64,000 nucleotides of DNA from an uncultured Tenacibaculum sp. (GCF_947502995.1 NZ_CANNBW010000017.1:62001-126000), one strand, 5' to 3'. Shown: positions 1 to 9,271, counted from the first letter of the stretch. The notes: a model not told the origin generated them from the sequence alone. Program-made: numbers and translations.

Positions 1-3000
1 AAACTATTATCAGCAATTCTAAGTTGTGTTAAAGCTGACAAATTAGAAACATCTATTGAATTGAAGTTTACACGTTCAATTACAATTGTTTCTAAAAGAG
101 GGTTTTGAGAAACATCTAATCCAGTTAAAGCGGTATCTTGAAAAAATAGACTTTTTACGTTTGGATTATTACTAATATCGATACTTGTTAAGTTTGAACA
201 AGCTCTTAAATTAATGGTTTCTAAAAGAGGATTACTAGCTACGTTTACGGTAGTAAATAAATTATCTCTTAAGTTGATAAATGTTAAATCAGGATTCTGA
301 CTTAAATCAATTGTAGATAATTGATTATATCTTCCTTCAATACTAACTAATTTTGAGATTGAACCTAAATTTAAAGTTGTAATATTATTGTTGTCAAAAT
401 TTAAGTTCTGAAGATTAGCATTACTACTTAAATCTAAACTTGTTAATACATTCGTTTCTACATTCAAATCTGTAAGTGCAGTGAAATCCTGAATACCTGT
501 TAAATCAGCAATATTTTGATTACTTACATCTAATGAGGTAACAACTTTAATCAATGTTGTTGGTACTTGTCCATCATTTGCAATATCATCATAACCTAAA
601 GTATTTAATGCAGCTTCAAAATTAGCGTCTGTAACAGTAGTGTATTCGCAATAGGTTTCACTGAAAGTCATGCCAGAATCAATATTTGTCCAGTTTGTAG
701 TACTATAATTTGAATCATCTACAATTACACAACTCAAGTTAGGAGTGTTATCTGCATGGAATTGGGTAACGTTGGTGTTGTTTCCATTTCTTACATTTAA
801 ATACTCAATATTCGTGTTATTTGCATAAACTTGAATAAGTTTAGATTGATTACTAAGATCTAAAGTTGTTAAGTTTGAATCACTAGCTCTAAGAGTTTTT
901 AGATTTACATTATTAGTTAAATCAAGTACAGAAATTCCTGTATTGTTAATTCTAAGTTGCTCTAATAAAGTAAGGTTAGAAACATTAAGGCTAGTTAAAT
1001 CATTATTATTATATACTTGAACATTTGTTAGAAGTGGATTGTTACTGAAGTCATAACTAGTAATATCTGTGTTGTAAGCATTTAATGAGTTTAAATTTGG
1101 ATTATTACTAATATTTAAAACTGTAATATCATTATATAAAATATCTAATCGTTTTAACAAAGTATTATTAGAAACATCTATAGAAGTTAATTCATTAGCA
1201 CCAATAATTAGCTTTTCTAATTTAGTGTTTTTTGATAAATCAATACTAGTGATATTATTGGCATTTGCTGTCAACTCTATCAATTCTGTATTTAAGTTAA
1301 CATTAAGTGCTGTAAGATTATTTGATTGACAACTCAATGTTTCTAAAGCTGTAAAATCTTCAATACCTGTTAAATCCGAAATATTTTTATTTGCTACACT
1401 TAAGGAAGTTATGTTTTCAATAAAACTTGTTGGTACTTGCCCATCACCCGAAATATCATCATAACCTAAGCTTTCCAGTTCAGCTTCAAAATTTGCATCA
1501 GGAATAGTAGTGTAATCACAGTACAATTGATTAAACGATGATGCAACATCTATATCTGTCCAGTTTGAAGTACTATATGTTACGTCATCTACTAGAATAC
1601 AAGGCACAGGTGAACCAGCAGTTTCAAATGTTATAATATTTGTATTTGCACCATTTTTAATGTTTAAACTTGTAAGTGTTGTAATATTTTCTGCAAGTAA
1701 ATATTTTAAAGCTGTATTATTAGATAAATCTAATTCAATCAAATTGGTATTATCAATTTCTAAACCTGTCAGATTAATATTTGTACTTAAATCTAATGTT
1801 GTAATGTCAGAACCTTCTAAATCTAATGAAGTTAAGTTAGTATTTGCACTTGTATTTAATGTAGTAAGACTACAATCTGTACACATAAATTGAGTTAAAG
1901 CTGTGTTATTAGAAATATCAAGTGAAGTTCCAGAGTATTGTATTCTAAAATCTTCTAGTGCCAAGTTTTTACTAACATCTATGGAAGAAAAATTATTATT
2001 TCCTTGCCTGATCCAAAGTACTTTTAAAGCAGTATTATTAGTTAAGTTAATGCTTGTTAAATCATTTTGATTTGCTTTTAATTCTTCAAGTGCAGTAAAA
2101 TCTTCAATACCAGTTAAATCTGTTACACCTTTACTACTAATATTTAATACGGTAAGTGTTTCAATTAAAGAAGTTGGTACTCGTCCGTCACCAGAAATAT
2201 CATCGTATCCTTGAGATTCTAATACTGCTTCAAAAGCAGCATCAGGAATTGTTGTGTAGTTACAGTTAGTTTCACTAAATCGTGTAGTTGATTCAATATT
2301 AGTCCAGTTAGTTGTACTATAAGCTAAATCGTCTACAAGTACACATAGTATAGGTGTACCTATAATATCAAAAGCGCTAATATTTGTGTTGTTTCCGTTT
2401 TTAATATTCAGCGTTGTTAGTGTTGTAATATCTTGCGCATACAAATATTTAAATGAAGTATTCTTTGATAAATCTAATGCTACTAAATTTGTGTTTTCTA
2501 GTTCTAGAATTTCTAAGTTAGTATTAGTGCTTAGATCAAGTGTAGTAACTGGTGTATCTTCAAGATCTAAATGTCGAAGGTTTGGATTACCACTAGTATT
2601 TAAAGTTGTAAATGTACAGTCTACACAAGCAAAGCGATCTAAGGCAGTAAGATTAGAAATATCGATAGCACTAGTTAAAGATCGAATTTGAAGATCTTCT
2701 AATACTGGATTATTACTTACGTCAATAGAACCAAGAGAAGAACTACTTGTCATTTGAAACAATTTTAAAGCAGTGTTATTAGATAAGTCAACCGCAGTAA
2801 TATTATTTCCGTTAGCTTTTAATTCTTCTAATGCTACAAAATCTTCTATTCCAGTTAAATCTGTAATACCTTGTCCAGCTAATTGTAATTCAGTTACTAC
2901 TTCAATTAAAGGAGTTGGAACCTGTCCATCACCCGAAATATCATCATATCCTAGTGCTTCTAATCGAGCTTCAAAATTAGCATCTGGTATAGCTGTATAA

Positions 3001-4547
3001 GTTGCTTGATTTATAGTTACTGTTCCTAAATCTAACTCACAAGAACCATTATTAAATCTTGCTTTTAAATCATAAGAACCTACACCTAAATTGGTGATAT
3101 CAGCTGTTCCTAAATCATCGTTAAATGTGTAAGGATAGGTTACACCGCCATCTACACTAAATTGAATTTCTGCTCTAGTAGCTTCATCAGAAAAATTAAG
3201 TGTTATAGTTGCATTATTTTGACCTATAAAAGCATCAGTAGATTTTGTAATTGAAGCCGTAGGTGTAACTGAACTTGCCAAAGGAACAAAGTGAATTGCT
3301 CCCGAATTTGAAGGTGAATCATCTTCGTTTTGACCTACAAGTAAATATGGGTATGAAACTGCGACGGCTCTATTTGCGAATTCATCCCATCCACTACCAG
3401 ATGTTAACTTGGTTAATTGAGTCCAATTATTGGTTCCATCATCTTTGAAAATATATACTGTATCTCCGTTAGTTGTTCCGTCTCCCCAAGTACCCACATA
3501 TAAAAATCCATTTTCTATGGCTACATCCGTTCCAAGACGTTGATCAGTAAAACTATCTTTATCTGTATTTTGAATCATTACTCTGTTTGAATCTGAATAA
3601 TCTCCATTAACATCGGCTTTGTATACATATACTCTTCCTTGATCTGCTTCGCTTGTAGAACTAGTTTCATAATTCATAGCACCAACGACTAAATAATTGT
3701 CTTCTACATCAATACTCCACCCAAAAGATTCAGTTGTTAATGTACCTCTTAAACGATTTGTACGTGACCAAGATCCATCATTAGCTTGATCCCATACTTG
3801 AACAGATCCTGCTGAAGTATTCCCTACAGAAGAATAATCATAAGGACCACTTACATAGGCACGACCGTTTTTAATTAACACATCATGACCAAAACGAGCA
3901 CCAGAATAATTGGATTGCACTTGAGGTTCTAGCTTGGTTTCTGTATATGTAAATGATCCTGTTCCATCATTTTCATATAAATAGGCACAACCTCCCACAG
4001 AGCCATTTCTAGCACCAATTAAAATAAAATTTCCTTCTATAGAAGCCGATACTCCAAAACGATCATCAGAACTTCCATCACTAGGTTCGAAAACAGCTAC
4101 TTGAGTCCAAGTACTTGAACCGTTGTATTCAAATAAATAAGCTACTCCAGTATCTACTGCAGAGGAGTTTATTTGAGAGCTAGCTCCAACAACTAAGTAA
4201 TTACCCTGTAAAGCGATACTTGATCCAAAATTATCACCTGCAAAGCCATCACTAGCTGTTAATATAGTTTGTTGTGACCAATTTCCTGAACCATCATTAA
4301 TATATATATATACTTTTCCTGCTGCTTCACCATTACTTCGAGATACAGTAACAGCAATATTACCATCTATGACAACTCGCTCTCCAAATCTATGATTTGA
4401 AGTAGCATCACTTGCTTTAATTTTTGTACCACCAACTTCGGTTGTGGTAAATGTCCCTGTTAATTTAGTTTCGTCTAGAGTACAAGAGTTTTGACTATAC
4501 GCTAAAAACGAAAATAAGGTAAGTACTAAAAGTATTTTTTTCTTCAT
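1..4547 (-). CDS. Giant exported FG-GAP / leucine-rich-repeat protein, 3' end outside window
   Basis: The reading frame is open from an ATG at 4547 down to base 1, so the C-terminus is missing and at least 1515 residues are encoded. Residues 1-19 form a signal peptide ending in FLAYSQ. Residues of about 30-420 contain repeated units of the type FGxSV...GNYLVVGA with Asp-rich loops, as in FG-GAP/beta-propeller proteins. Residues of about 420-515 resemble an Ig-like or SprB-like domain. From about residue 515 there are at least four blocks, each opening with a variant of YTTIPDANFEAxLExLGYDD (at about 3000, 2260, 1520 and 650), followed by short LRR units built on LTxxDLSxN. The design is that of adhesins or surface proteins exported by T9SS; a sorting domain would lie beyond the left edge. 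It is transcribed away from the TPR-HTH regulators at 4734-8286. Ligand unknown. Confidence 0.85.
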   Translation of the reverse strand, partial: MKKKILLVLTLFSFLAYSQNSCTLDETKLTGTFTTTEVGGTKIKASDATSNHRFGERVVIDGNIAVTVSRSNGEAAGKVYIYINDGSGNWSQQTILTASDGFAGDNFGSSIALQGNYLVVGASSQINSSAVDTGVAYLFEYNGSSTWTQVAVFEPSDGSSDDRFGVSASIEGNFILIGARNGSVGGCAYLYENDGTGSFTYTETKLEPQVQSNYSGARFGHDVLIKNGRAYVSGPYDYSSVGNTSAGSVQVWDQANDGSWSRTNRLRGTLTTESFGWSIDVEDNYLVVGAMNYETSSTSEADQGRVYVYKADVNGDYSDSNRVMIQNTDKDSFTDQRLGTDVAIENGFLYVGTWGDGTTNGDTVYIFKDDGTNNWTQLTKLTSGSGWDEFANRAVAVSYPYLLVGQNEDDSPSNSGAIHFVPLASSVTPTASITKSTDAFIGQNNATITLNFSDEATRAEIQFSVDGGVTYPYTFNDDLGTADITNLGVGSYDLKARFNNGSCELDLGTVTINQATYTAIPDANFEARLEALGYDDISGDGQVPTPLIEVVTELQLAGQGITDLTGIEDFVALEELKANGNNITAVDLSNNTALKLFQMTSSSSLGSIDVSNNPVLEDLQIRSLTSAIDISNLTALDRFACVDCTFTTLNTSGNPNLRHLDLEDTPVTTLDLSTNTNLEILELENTNLVALDLSKNTSFKYLYAQDITTLTTLNIKNGNNTNISAFDIIGTPILCVLVDDLAYSTTNWTNIESTTRFSETNCNYTTIPDAAFEAVLESQGYDDISGDGRVPTSLIETLTVLNISSKGVTDLTGIEDFTALEELKANQNDLTSINLTNNTALKVLWIRQGNNNFSSIDVSKNLALEDFRIQYSGTSLDISNNTALTQFMCTDCSLTTLNTSANTNLTSLDLEGSDITTLDLSTNINLTGLEIDNTNLIELDLSNNTALKYLLAENITTLTSLNIKNGANTNIITFETAGSPVPCILVDDVTYSTSNWTDIDVASSFNQLYCDYTTIPDANFEAELESLGYDDISGDGQVPTSFIENITSLSVANKNISDLTGIEDFTALETLSCQSNNLTALNVNLNTELIELTANANNITSIDLSKNTKLEKLIIGANELTSIDVSNNTLLKRLDILYNDITVLNISNNPNLNSLNAYNTDITSYDFSNNPLLTNVQVYNNNDLTSLNVSNLTLLEQLRINNTGISVLDLTNNVNLKTLRASDSNLTTLDLSNQSKLIQVYANNTNIEYLNVRNGNNTNVTQFHADNTPNLSCVIVDDSNYSTTNWTNIDSGMTFSETYCEYTTVTDANFEAALNTLGYDDIANDGQVPTTLIKVVTSLDVSNQNIADLTGIQDFTALTDLNVETNVLTSLDLSSNANLQNLNFDNNNITTLNLGSISKLVSIEGRYNQLSTIDLSQNPDLTFINLRDNLFTTVNVASNPLLETINLRACSNLTSIDISNNPNVKSLFFQDTALTGLDVSQNPLLETIVIERVNFNSIDVSNLSALTQLRIADNS

Positions 4548-4580
4548 CTTTATTTAAAGAGATTTACATTAAACACAATG

Positions 4581-4610
4581 CAATACTATTTTATTTTTGA
4601 GCCAGTGCAA
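4581..4610 (-). promoter_or_regulatory. Candidate Bacteroidota promoter for the LRR protein gene
   Basis: On the minus strand TTG (4610-4608) is followed after 19 nt by TAGTATTG (4588-4581), one mismatch from TANNTTTG. It lies 34 nt from the ATG. GTGCAAA words on the plus strand surround and precede it (see the repeat at 4621-4641). Confidence 0.45.
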
Positions 4611-4620
4611 AGAAATGAAA

Positions 4621-4641
4621 GGGTGCAAATAAGGGTGCAAA
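4621..4641. repeat. Tandem GGGTGCAAA repeat upstream of the LRR gene promoter
   Basis: GGGTGCAAA occurs at 4621-4629 and 4633-4641 (period 12); a third GTGCAAA is at 4605-4611. Read in the direction of the LRR gene this is TTTGCACCC repeated just upstream of the -33 element, a plausible activator site. It resembles the TTTTGCGACC tandem repeat upstream of the second giant surface gene (28649-28668). Confidence 0.4.
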
Positions 4642-4733
4642 AAACAACTTCTCTTATTTTATAAGGGTTGTAGCATTATTTTTTTGCAACCTCAAATGGA
4701 GTTTAAAATGTTAAAAAGAAGAGTTTTTAAGCT

Positions 4734-6389
4734 TTAAAGAGATCGAATATAATCATCAAGAGAATCTTCAGCAGTTAGTTTTAGTTTCTTTTTTAATCTA
4801 AATCGAGTTGATTTTATAGCGTCAAGACTTGTTTTTCTTAGGTTGGAAATCTCTTTTCGAGAAAGACCAATTTTAATAAAAGAACAAACCTCAATATCTG
4901 TTTTGGTAAGATTAGGATGTAGATTTTTTAAATTCTTCAAAAATTCATAATTCAAAGATTCAATGTTTTGCTTTAGAACGACAATTTTAGCATCTTCTAA
5001 TTTGTCAGCTTTTAAATCTGCAATGATACTTTTTAAAGAAACACCTTCTTCTTCATGTGAAAGCTTTGATAAATTTTCGGCAAGTTTCTCTTTAGATCGA
5101 AGATGAATAATTGTTTCGGTTAACAACTCATTTACTTCTTCTTTCTTAGTAGTAACTTCTGTATTTAGTTCATCGATTTGATTAGAGAGAAGGTCTTGTT
5201 TAATTTTATTTTTTCTTTTAATTTTTAAGTATAGCAAATAGCCTAGATATAAAACTAGCAAACCAATTATTAATGTAATAATCAAGCTAGCTAAATACAA
5301 TTGTTTTTGTATTTCTTCTTTTTCTAGTTGTAATTCTATTCTTCTCCTTTCTTCTGCATTAACTATACTATCTGTTATTCGTGCTTTTTCAAAAGAATGC
5401 GTCATTTCAATTTCTTTAAATCTTTTCGCATTGTTTACAATATTGATATCCTTTTGAATTTTATTATAAGTCTTTAAATCGTTAAAAGCTAAGTCTAACT
5501 TACCTGAAGATTTGTATATTTCTCCTCTTAACTTGTACACATCATAAATACGACTAATCATATTTATTTTGTTTCCTACTTTTATGGCTTCATTTGCGTA
5601 AAACAAAGCTTTATCATTATCATGTAATTGAAAATACGTTTCAGCAAGATTTCTATTCGTAATCGTTTGTGATAAATACTTGTTAACACTTTTCGTGTAT
5701 TCTAAAAAGTTGAGTTGTAAAGGAAGTGCTTCTTTATATCTTTTTTGATTTAATAATAAACTTGCTTTATTACCATATACACCTTGTAAAACATCATAAG
5801 CTTCAGCTAATTTTGAATGATAAATTCCTTTGTCAAAAGCATAAAAAGCAGAATCTATCTGATCCATTTCTGCATAACATTTTGCAATGTTGCTGTAGTT
5901 AAGACCTAATAATCTGTGTTTTTTATTGTTCGTATTTGTTTTAATAGCCTTTTTAAAGTTAACAATTGCTTTGTCGCACTCATTTTTAAACTTATAAAGC
6001 ATAGCTATGTTTCCATAATTTACACCTAGATATATGGAATCATTTGTTTCAATAATAATTTTTTGAGCAGCCAAATAATCTTTTAAAGCTCCTGAATAAT
6101 CTAAAGATCTTCGTTTATACACTCCAGATTGAATCAGTAATGTTTTGTGGTGTTTTATATTATCATAACTGTTTTTCTTAAGAATCTCTCTAACCTGTTG
6201 ATGATAGGTTGGAAGTTTATCGGTATTTCTACTCTTTTGATATGTGCCTAAATCTAAAAGATGTTGCACTTTTAAAGAATCATTAGGTGCATTATCAATT
6301 TTACTATGAAAGTTTATTACAATAGAATCTTTTTTCTGAGAAAAGGAACTCAGAAACAAGAAGAAAAATAATATACTTAGGTTACGCAT
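4734..6389 (-). CDS. Membrane-anchored TPR regulator with LuxR-type HTH
   Basis: This 551-residue protein has an N-terminal signal/anchor segment, about 300 residues of tetratricopeptide-type helices (for example NYGNIAMLYKFKNECDKA), one transmembrane segment at about 362-388, a coiled coil, and a C-terminal helix-turn-helix with LTKTDIEVCSFIKIGLSRKE. The TPR part should be periplasmic and the HTH cytoplasmic, an architecture common in Flavobacteriia and thought to act as a one-component transmembrane regulator. It lies 13 nt downstream of a paralogue (6403-8286), so the two are probably co-transcribed. Its last 143 residues differ from the paralogue at only 7 positions, whereas the TPR parts are clearly different. 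The signal sensed is unknown; the flanking LRR surface gene is the most obvious possible target. Confidence 0.8.
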   Translation of the reverse strand: MRNLSILFFFLFLSSFSQKKDSIVINFHSKIDNAPNDSLKVQHLLDLGTYQKSRNTDKLPTYHQQVREILKKNSYDNIKHHKTLLIQSGVYKRRSLDYSGALKDYLAAQKIIIETNDSIYLGVNYGNIAMLYKFKNECDKAIVNFKKAIKTNTNNKKHRLLGLNYSNIAKCYAEMDQIDSAFYAFDKGIYHSKLAEAYDVLQGVYGNKASLLLNQKRYKEALPLQLNFLEYTKSVNKYLSQTITNRNLAETYFQLHDNDKALFYANEAIKVGNKINMISRIYDVYKLRGEIYKSSGKLDLAFNDLKTYNKIQKDINIVNNAKRFKEIEMTHSFEKARITDSIVNAEERRRIELQLEKEEIQKQLYLASLIITLIIGLLVLYLGYLLYLKIKRKNKIKQDLLSNQIDELNTEVTTKKEEVNELLTETIIHLRSKEKLAENLSKLSHEEEGVSLKSIIADLKADKLEDAKIVVLKQNIESLNYEFLKNLKNLHPNLTKTDIEVCSFIKIGLSRKEISNLRKTSLDAIKSTRFRLKKKLKLTAEDSLDDYIRSL

Positions 6390-6402
6390 TTAATTTTTAA
6401 AA

Positions 6403-8286
6403 TTAGATAGATTTTATATAATCGTCAAGAGAGTCTTCTGATGTAAGGTTTAGTTTCTTTTTTAACCTAAATCTTGTCGATTTTATAGCATCAAGACTCG
6501 TTTTTCTTAGGTTAGAGATTTCTTTTCGAGAAAGTCCAATTTTTATAAACGAACACACTTCAATATCTGTTTTAGTTAGATTAGGATGTATGTTTTTTAA
6601 GTTCTTTAAAAATTCATAATTCAAAGACTCAATATTTTGCTTTAGAAATACAATTTTAGAATCTTCTAATTTGTCGGCTTTTAAATCTGCAATAATACTT
6701 TTTAAAGAAACACCTTCTTCTTCATGAGAAAGCTTTGATAAATTTTCGGCAAGCTTTTCTTTAGATCGAAGATGAATAATGGTTTCAGTTAACAATTCAT
6801 TTACTTCTTCTTTTTTAGTAGTTACTTCTGTATTTAAATCAACAATTTCTCTAGCTAATGCTCTACGTTTACGTTTGGCTTTTCTCCAAAGCACATAAAA
6901 AATCATGAAGGCTATTAAAAGTGCGATCAGTAAAAGTGCTACAGTTACACGTCTTTTATATTTTTCAATTTCTTTATCTTTTTCTAAAAGTTCGATTTCA
7001 GTCTTTCTTTTAAAGATCTCCTGATCTTTTCGTTCAGTTTCAAACTTAGATTGATAATATAAAAAGGTGTTGTCTTTAATTAATTTATTGTCAGCTTCTT
7101 CTAATTCTAAATAGGTGTTTAAATGTTCAAAAGCTTTTTTATACTGACCCGTAGCTCCGTATACTTTGGCAATTTCTTTTTCTGCCTTTTTTACTTTTTC
7201 TTCTTGTCCATTTTGTCCTTTAAGTGCTAGAACTTTTTTAAATGCATTTTCTGCCTTAGCATAATCTTTTTTTCGAACATATACTTTCCCTTGATACTCA
7301 TAATTCATTCTTTGAAAGAAATCAGGAGCACTTGTTTTTTTAACCCAACCTTTGGCTTCTTCTAGATATTTTTCAGCTAGAGTAATATTATTTAAATCTA
7401 AATTATAGTCTACTTTTAAATTAGCTAAGAATAATTGAGATAAAACCTTCTGCTGTTTGTTCGTTATACTATCAGAATAAATTGTTGTTGAATCTATGTA
7501 TTTTTTTACGTCATCATAATTTTTAGCTTTTTGACTGATTTTTGCTAAATTTCCATAGGCATAATATAAAGATGGATAATCTTTAATTTCTTTAGCATTA
7601 GCCAAAACTCGTTTACGTTCAGCAATAGCCTTTTCAAGAAAACCGTTTTGAGAGTAAATACCAGCTAATTCTGATAATGTAAAGTTTTTATAAAAGTTAT
7701 CTTTTAATTCATCATATAACTTATATGCACTTTCGTAATAGGTAACAGCATTTAAAAAATCATTTAGGTCATTATAAACTTGTGCAGCAAATAAACGAGC
7801 ATCAGCTGCATTAATTAAGCCTTTATTTTCTTTAATAAAAATATCGCCAGAACGATTATAATCTGTTATTGCTTTTTCATATTGATCTGTATTGTAATAA
7901 TAACTAGCTCTTTTAAGTAATATGTGGGCTTCTGTAGTTGGATCTTTATAAAGAGGTAAATATTCTAACATTTGATCTACATAGTATTTTGTAGAATCTA
8001 GCTGAGAAATACTAGTAAAATGTTCTATTAAAAAACGAGATTTGTTACCTAATTTATCATATTCTTTAAGCTCTTTAGCTAAAGCAAGATATTGCTTTAA
8101 AAATTTAACTTTCCTTTCAGATTCTTCCCGAATCGTTTTTTTGGTAATATCATTTAGAATTTCAAGCTGAGTCTTTTTATCTGTAGTATTTTGTAATTTC
8201 ACCGATAATTCTTCTACGGAATCTTGAGAGAAAATATGAGTAGTAAAAACTAAAAAGAAGATTGATAGTAAAACTTGTTTATTCAT
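6403..8286 (-). CDS. Membrane-anchored TPR regulator with LuxR-type HTH, first gene of the pair
   Basis: A 627-residue paralogue of the next gene. Residues 1-20 are a signal peptide (HIFSQ at its end), residues of about 25-430 form TPR helices (DQYEKAITDYNRSGDIF, KDYAKAENAFKKVLAL), a transmembrane helix spans about 444-466 (VTVALLLIALLIAFMIFYVL), and a Lys/Arg-rich stretch leads to a coiled coil and the same C-terminal HTH as in 4734-6389. It is longer than the downstream copy by about one extra TPR pair. The N-terminus carries no enzymatic motif. It probably transmits a periplasmic or envelope signal to DNA. The upstream 8287-8516 region holds no gene and should contain its promoter. Confidence 0.8.
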   Translation of the reverse strand: MNKQVLLSIFFLVFTTHIFSQDSVEELSVKLQNTTDKKTQLEILNDITKKTIREESERKVKFLKQYLALAKELKEYDKLGNKSRFLIEHFTSISQLDSTKYYVDQMLEYLPLYKDPTTEAHILLKRASYYYNTDQYEKAITDYNRSGDIFIKENKGLINAADARLFAAQVYNDLNDFLNAVTYYESAYKLYDELKDNFYKNFTLSELAGIYSQNGFLEKAIAERKRVLANAKEIKDYPSLYYAYGNLAKISQKAKNYDDVKKYIDSTTIYSDSITNKQQKVLSQLFLANLKVDYNLDLNNITLAEKYLEEAKGWVKKTSAPDFFQRMNYEYQGKVYVRKKDYAKAENAFKKVLALKGQNGQEEKVKKAEKEIAKVYGATGQYKKAFEHLNTYLELEEADNKLIKDNTFLYYQSKFETERKDQEIFKRKTEIELLEKDKEIEKYKRRVTVALLLIALLIAFMIFYVLWRKAKRKRRALAREIVDLNTEVTTKKEEVNELLTETIIHLRSKEKLAENLSKLSHEEEGVSLKSIIADLKADKLEDSKIVFLKQNIESLNYEFLKNLKNIHPNLTKTDIEVCSFIKIGLSRKEISNLRKTSLDAIKSTRFRLKKKLNLTSEDSLDDYIKSI

Positions 8287-8516
8287 TTATCAATTATTAA
8301 AAATTAAAATGACTTTTTTCTATTTCTTTTTTTAGCTCATATTGTACAGCAATATTAATATAATTTATATCTAAAATCAAACTGTTATACGGTTAATATT
8401 TAAGGTTTAATTTCTTAAAATCGATAATAGAATATATAGTTAAATCATGTATCTATTTTAAAGTTAGGCAATAATATTTTAATTTAATAGTAGTTGCTTG
8501 TTTTTTAGAAATTGAA
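8287..8516. other. Non-coding leader/promoter region of the TPR-HTH pair
   Basis: About 230 bases of very AT-rich sequence between the regulator start and the direct-repeat element at 8518-8535. No open frame with coding character and no clear consensus promoter was seen. Confidence 0.4.
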
Positions 8517-8517
8517 A

Positions 8518-8576
8518 TTGTCCGTTTTTTGTCCGGGTTAATTTTTATGATGAAAAAGAATTTCTTAATTTCTTTG
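8518..8576 (+). promoter_or_regulatory. Candidate regulated promoter: TTGTCCG direct repeat (11-bp period) plus -7-like element
   Basis: TTGTCCG occurs at 8518-8524 and 8529-8535, one helical turn apart. A -7-like TTTCTTTG ends at 8576, and an ATG follows 71 nt after it (8647). The region 28742-28871 upstream of the BspA-like gene has the same 17-nt core, the same TTTCTTTG at the same offset and an ATG at the same offset. Confidence 0.5.
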
Positions 8577-8646
8577 TGCTAAACAAAATTTTGTTGCAAC
8601 AAATTTTGAGGGAAAAATATAAACAACTACTATTAAATTATCAAAA

Positions 8647-8817
8647 ATGTTATTTGCTACTAAAAAACAGAAGAGATACAAAGTTAGAAGAACTAAAATT
8701 AAATTTTTAATACTACCAATTTTATACAAAGGAAGGTTTTTGTGGTTATCAAGAGTAAAACTAGAAGAAGCTTTTAATGGCTATAAAATGATGATTATTG
8801 GAATAGAAAGAATTTAA
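8647..8817 (+). CDS. Small basic protein of unknown function (56 aa)
   Basis: ATG at 8647 opens 56 codons ending in TAA. The product begins MLFATKKQKRYKVRRTK, is strongly basic in its first 20 residues and has no signal peptide or membrane segment. I do not recognise the family. Support that it is a gene: a promoter-like element lies at a fixed distance upstream (8518-8576) and a hairpin followed by a T-rich stretch lies downstream (8860-8907). Against: short length and AT-rich surroundings. Confidence 0.45.
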   Translation: MLFATKKQKRYKVRRTKIKFLILPILYKGRFLWLSRVKLEEAFNGYKMMIIGIERI

Positions 8818-8859
8818 GCATACTTACAAATTTAGGAAAGGGGATTACCTAAATTAAAT

Positions 8860-8907
8860 GTGCCGAATAAGATTTCATTATAATTTATAATAAAACTTAT
8901 TTGGCAC
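8860..8907 (+). terminator. Hairpin terminator after the small gene
   Basis: GTGCCGAATAAG (8860-8871) pairs with CTTATTTGGCAC (8896-8907) with one G-U pair; the loop can fold further (TTATAATTTATAA) and the stem is followed by TACTTTTTAT. Confidence 0.5.
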
Positions 8908-8929
8908 TACTTTTTATATTTAAATTTGA

Positions 8930-9208
8930 ATGGATGAAAAGTTTATTAACTACATTCTTTATTTTTTTATAATTTCCTTATTGGCACAATCTTTAGATAC
9001 TAAGTTTGCTAACTTACAAACTAAAATTAGTGAGCTAAATAACAATGAAAAAAAGGTAGCATTTATGCTAAATTTAGCAGAATATGAATACAATTTTTCT
9101 CTGTCGAAGCAAATAGTGAATAATGCAATTGAAATTATCAACTCAGATAAAGATGTTTCAGAAAATGTTTATATTATAATAGCAAGAAAGTTTTTTAGGA
9201 GCTTTTGA
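8930..9208 (+). pseudogene. Stub of a TPR-HTH regulator (N-terminal 92 aa only)
   Basis: The frame begins with a hydrophobic export signal (ILYFFIISLLAQS) followed by charged amphipathic helices (LQTKISELNNNEKKVAFMLN) like the first 80-90 residues of the TPR-HTH regulators at 4734-8286, but stops after 92 codons. No downstream frame continues it before the terminator at 9234. The simplest reading is a truncated relic of another regulator copy; a genuine small secreted helical protein cannot be excluded. Confidence 0.4.
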
Positions 9209-9233
9209 TGTTTAGATTTATAAGTGAAATAAT

Positions 9234-9271
9234 AAAAAGCACAAATCATCACTATTAGATTTGTGCTTTTT
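9234..9271. terminator. Bidirectional terminator
   Basis: Perfect 14-bp stem AAAAAGCACAAATC / GATTTGTGCTTTTT with a 10-nt loop, located between the convergent stub (ends 9208) and the monooxygenase gene (ends 9276). Confidence 0.85.

Noticed and set aside
1..3000. Regular repeats that could suggest a CRISPR array or satellite
   Set aside because: They are coding LRR blocks read on the minus strand; no constant direct repeat with unique spacers of fixed length.
1660..3000. Plus-strand open frames of 75-101 codons
   Set aside because: Antisense shadows of the LRR gene; composition lacks coding character and they overlap its repeats.
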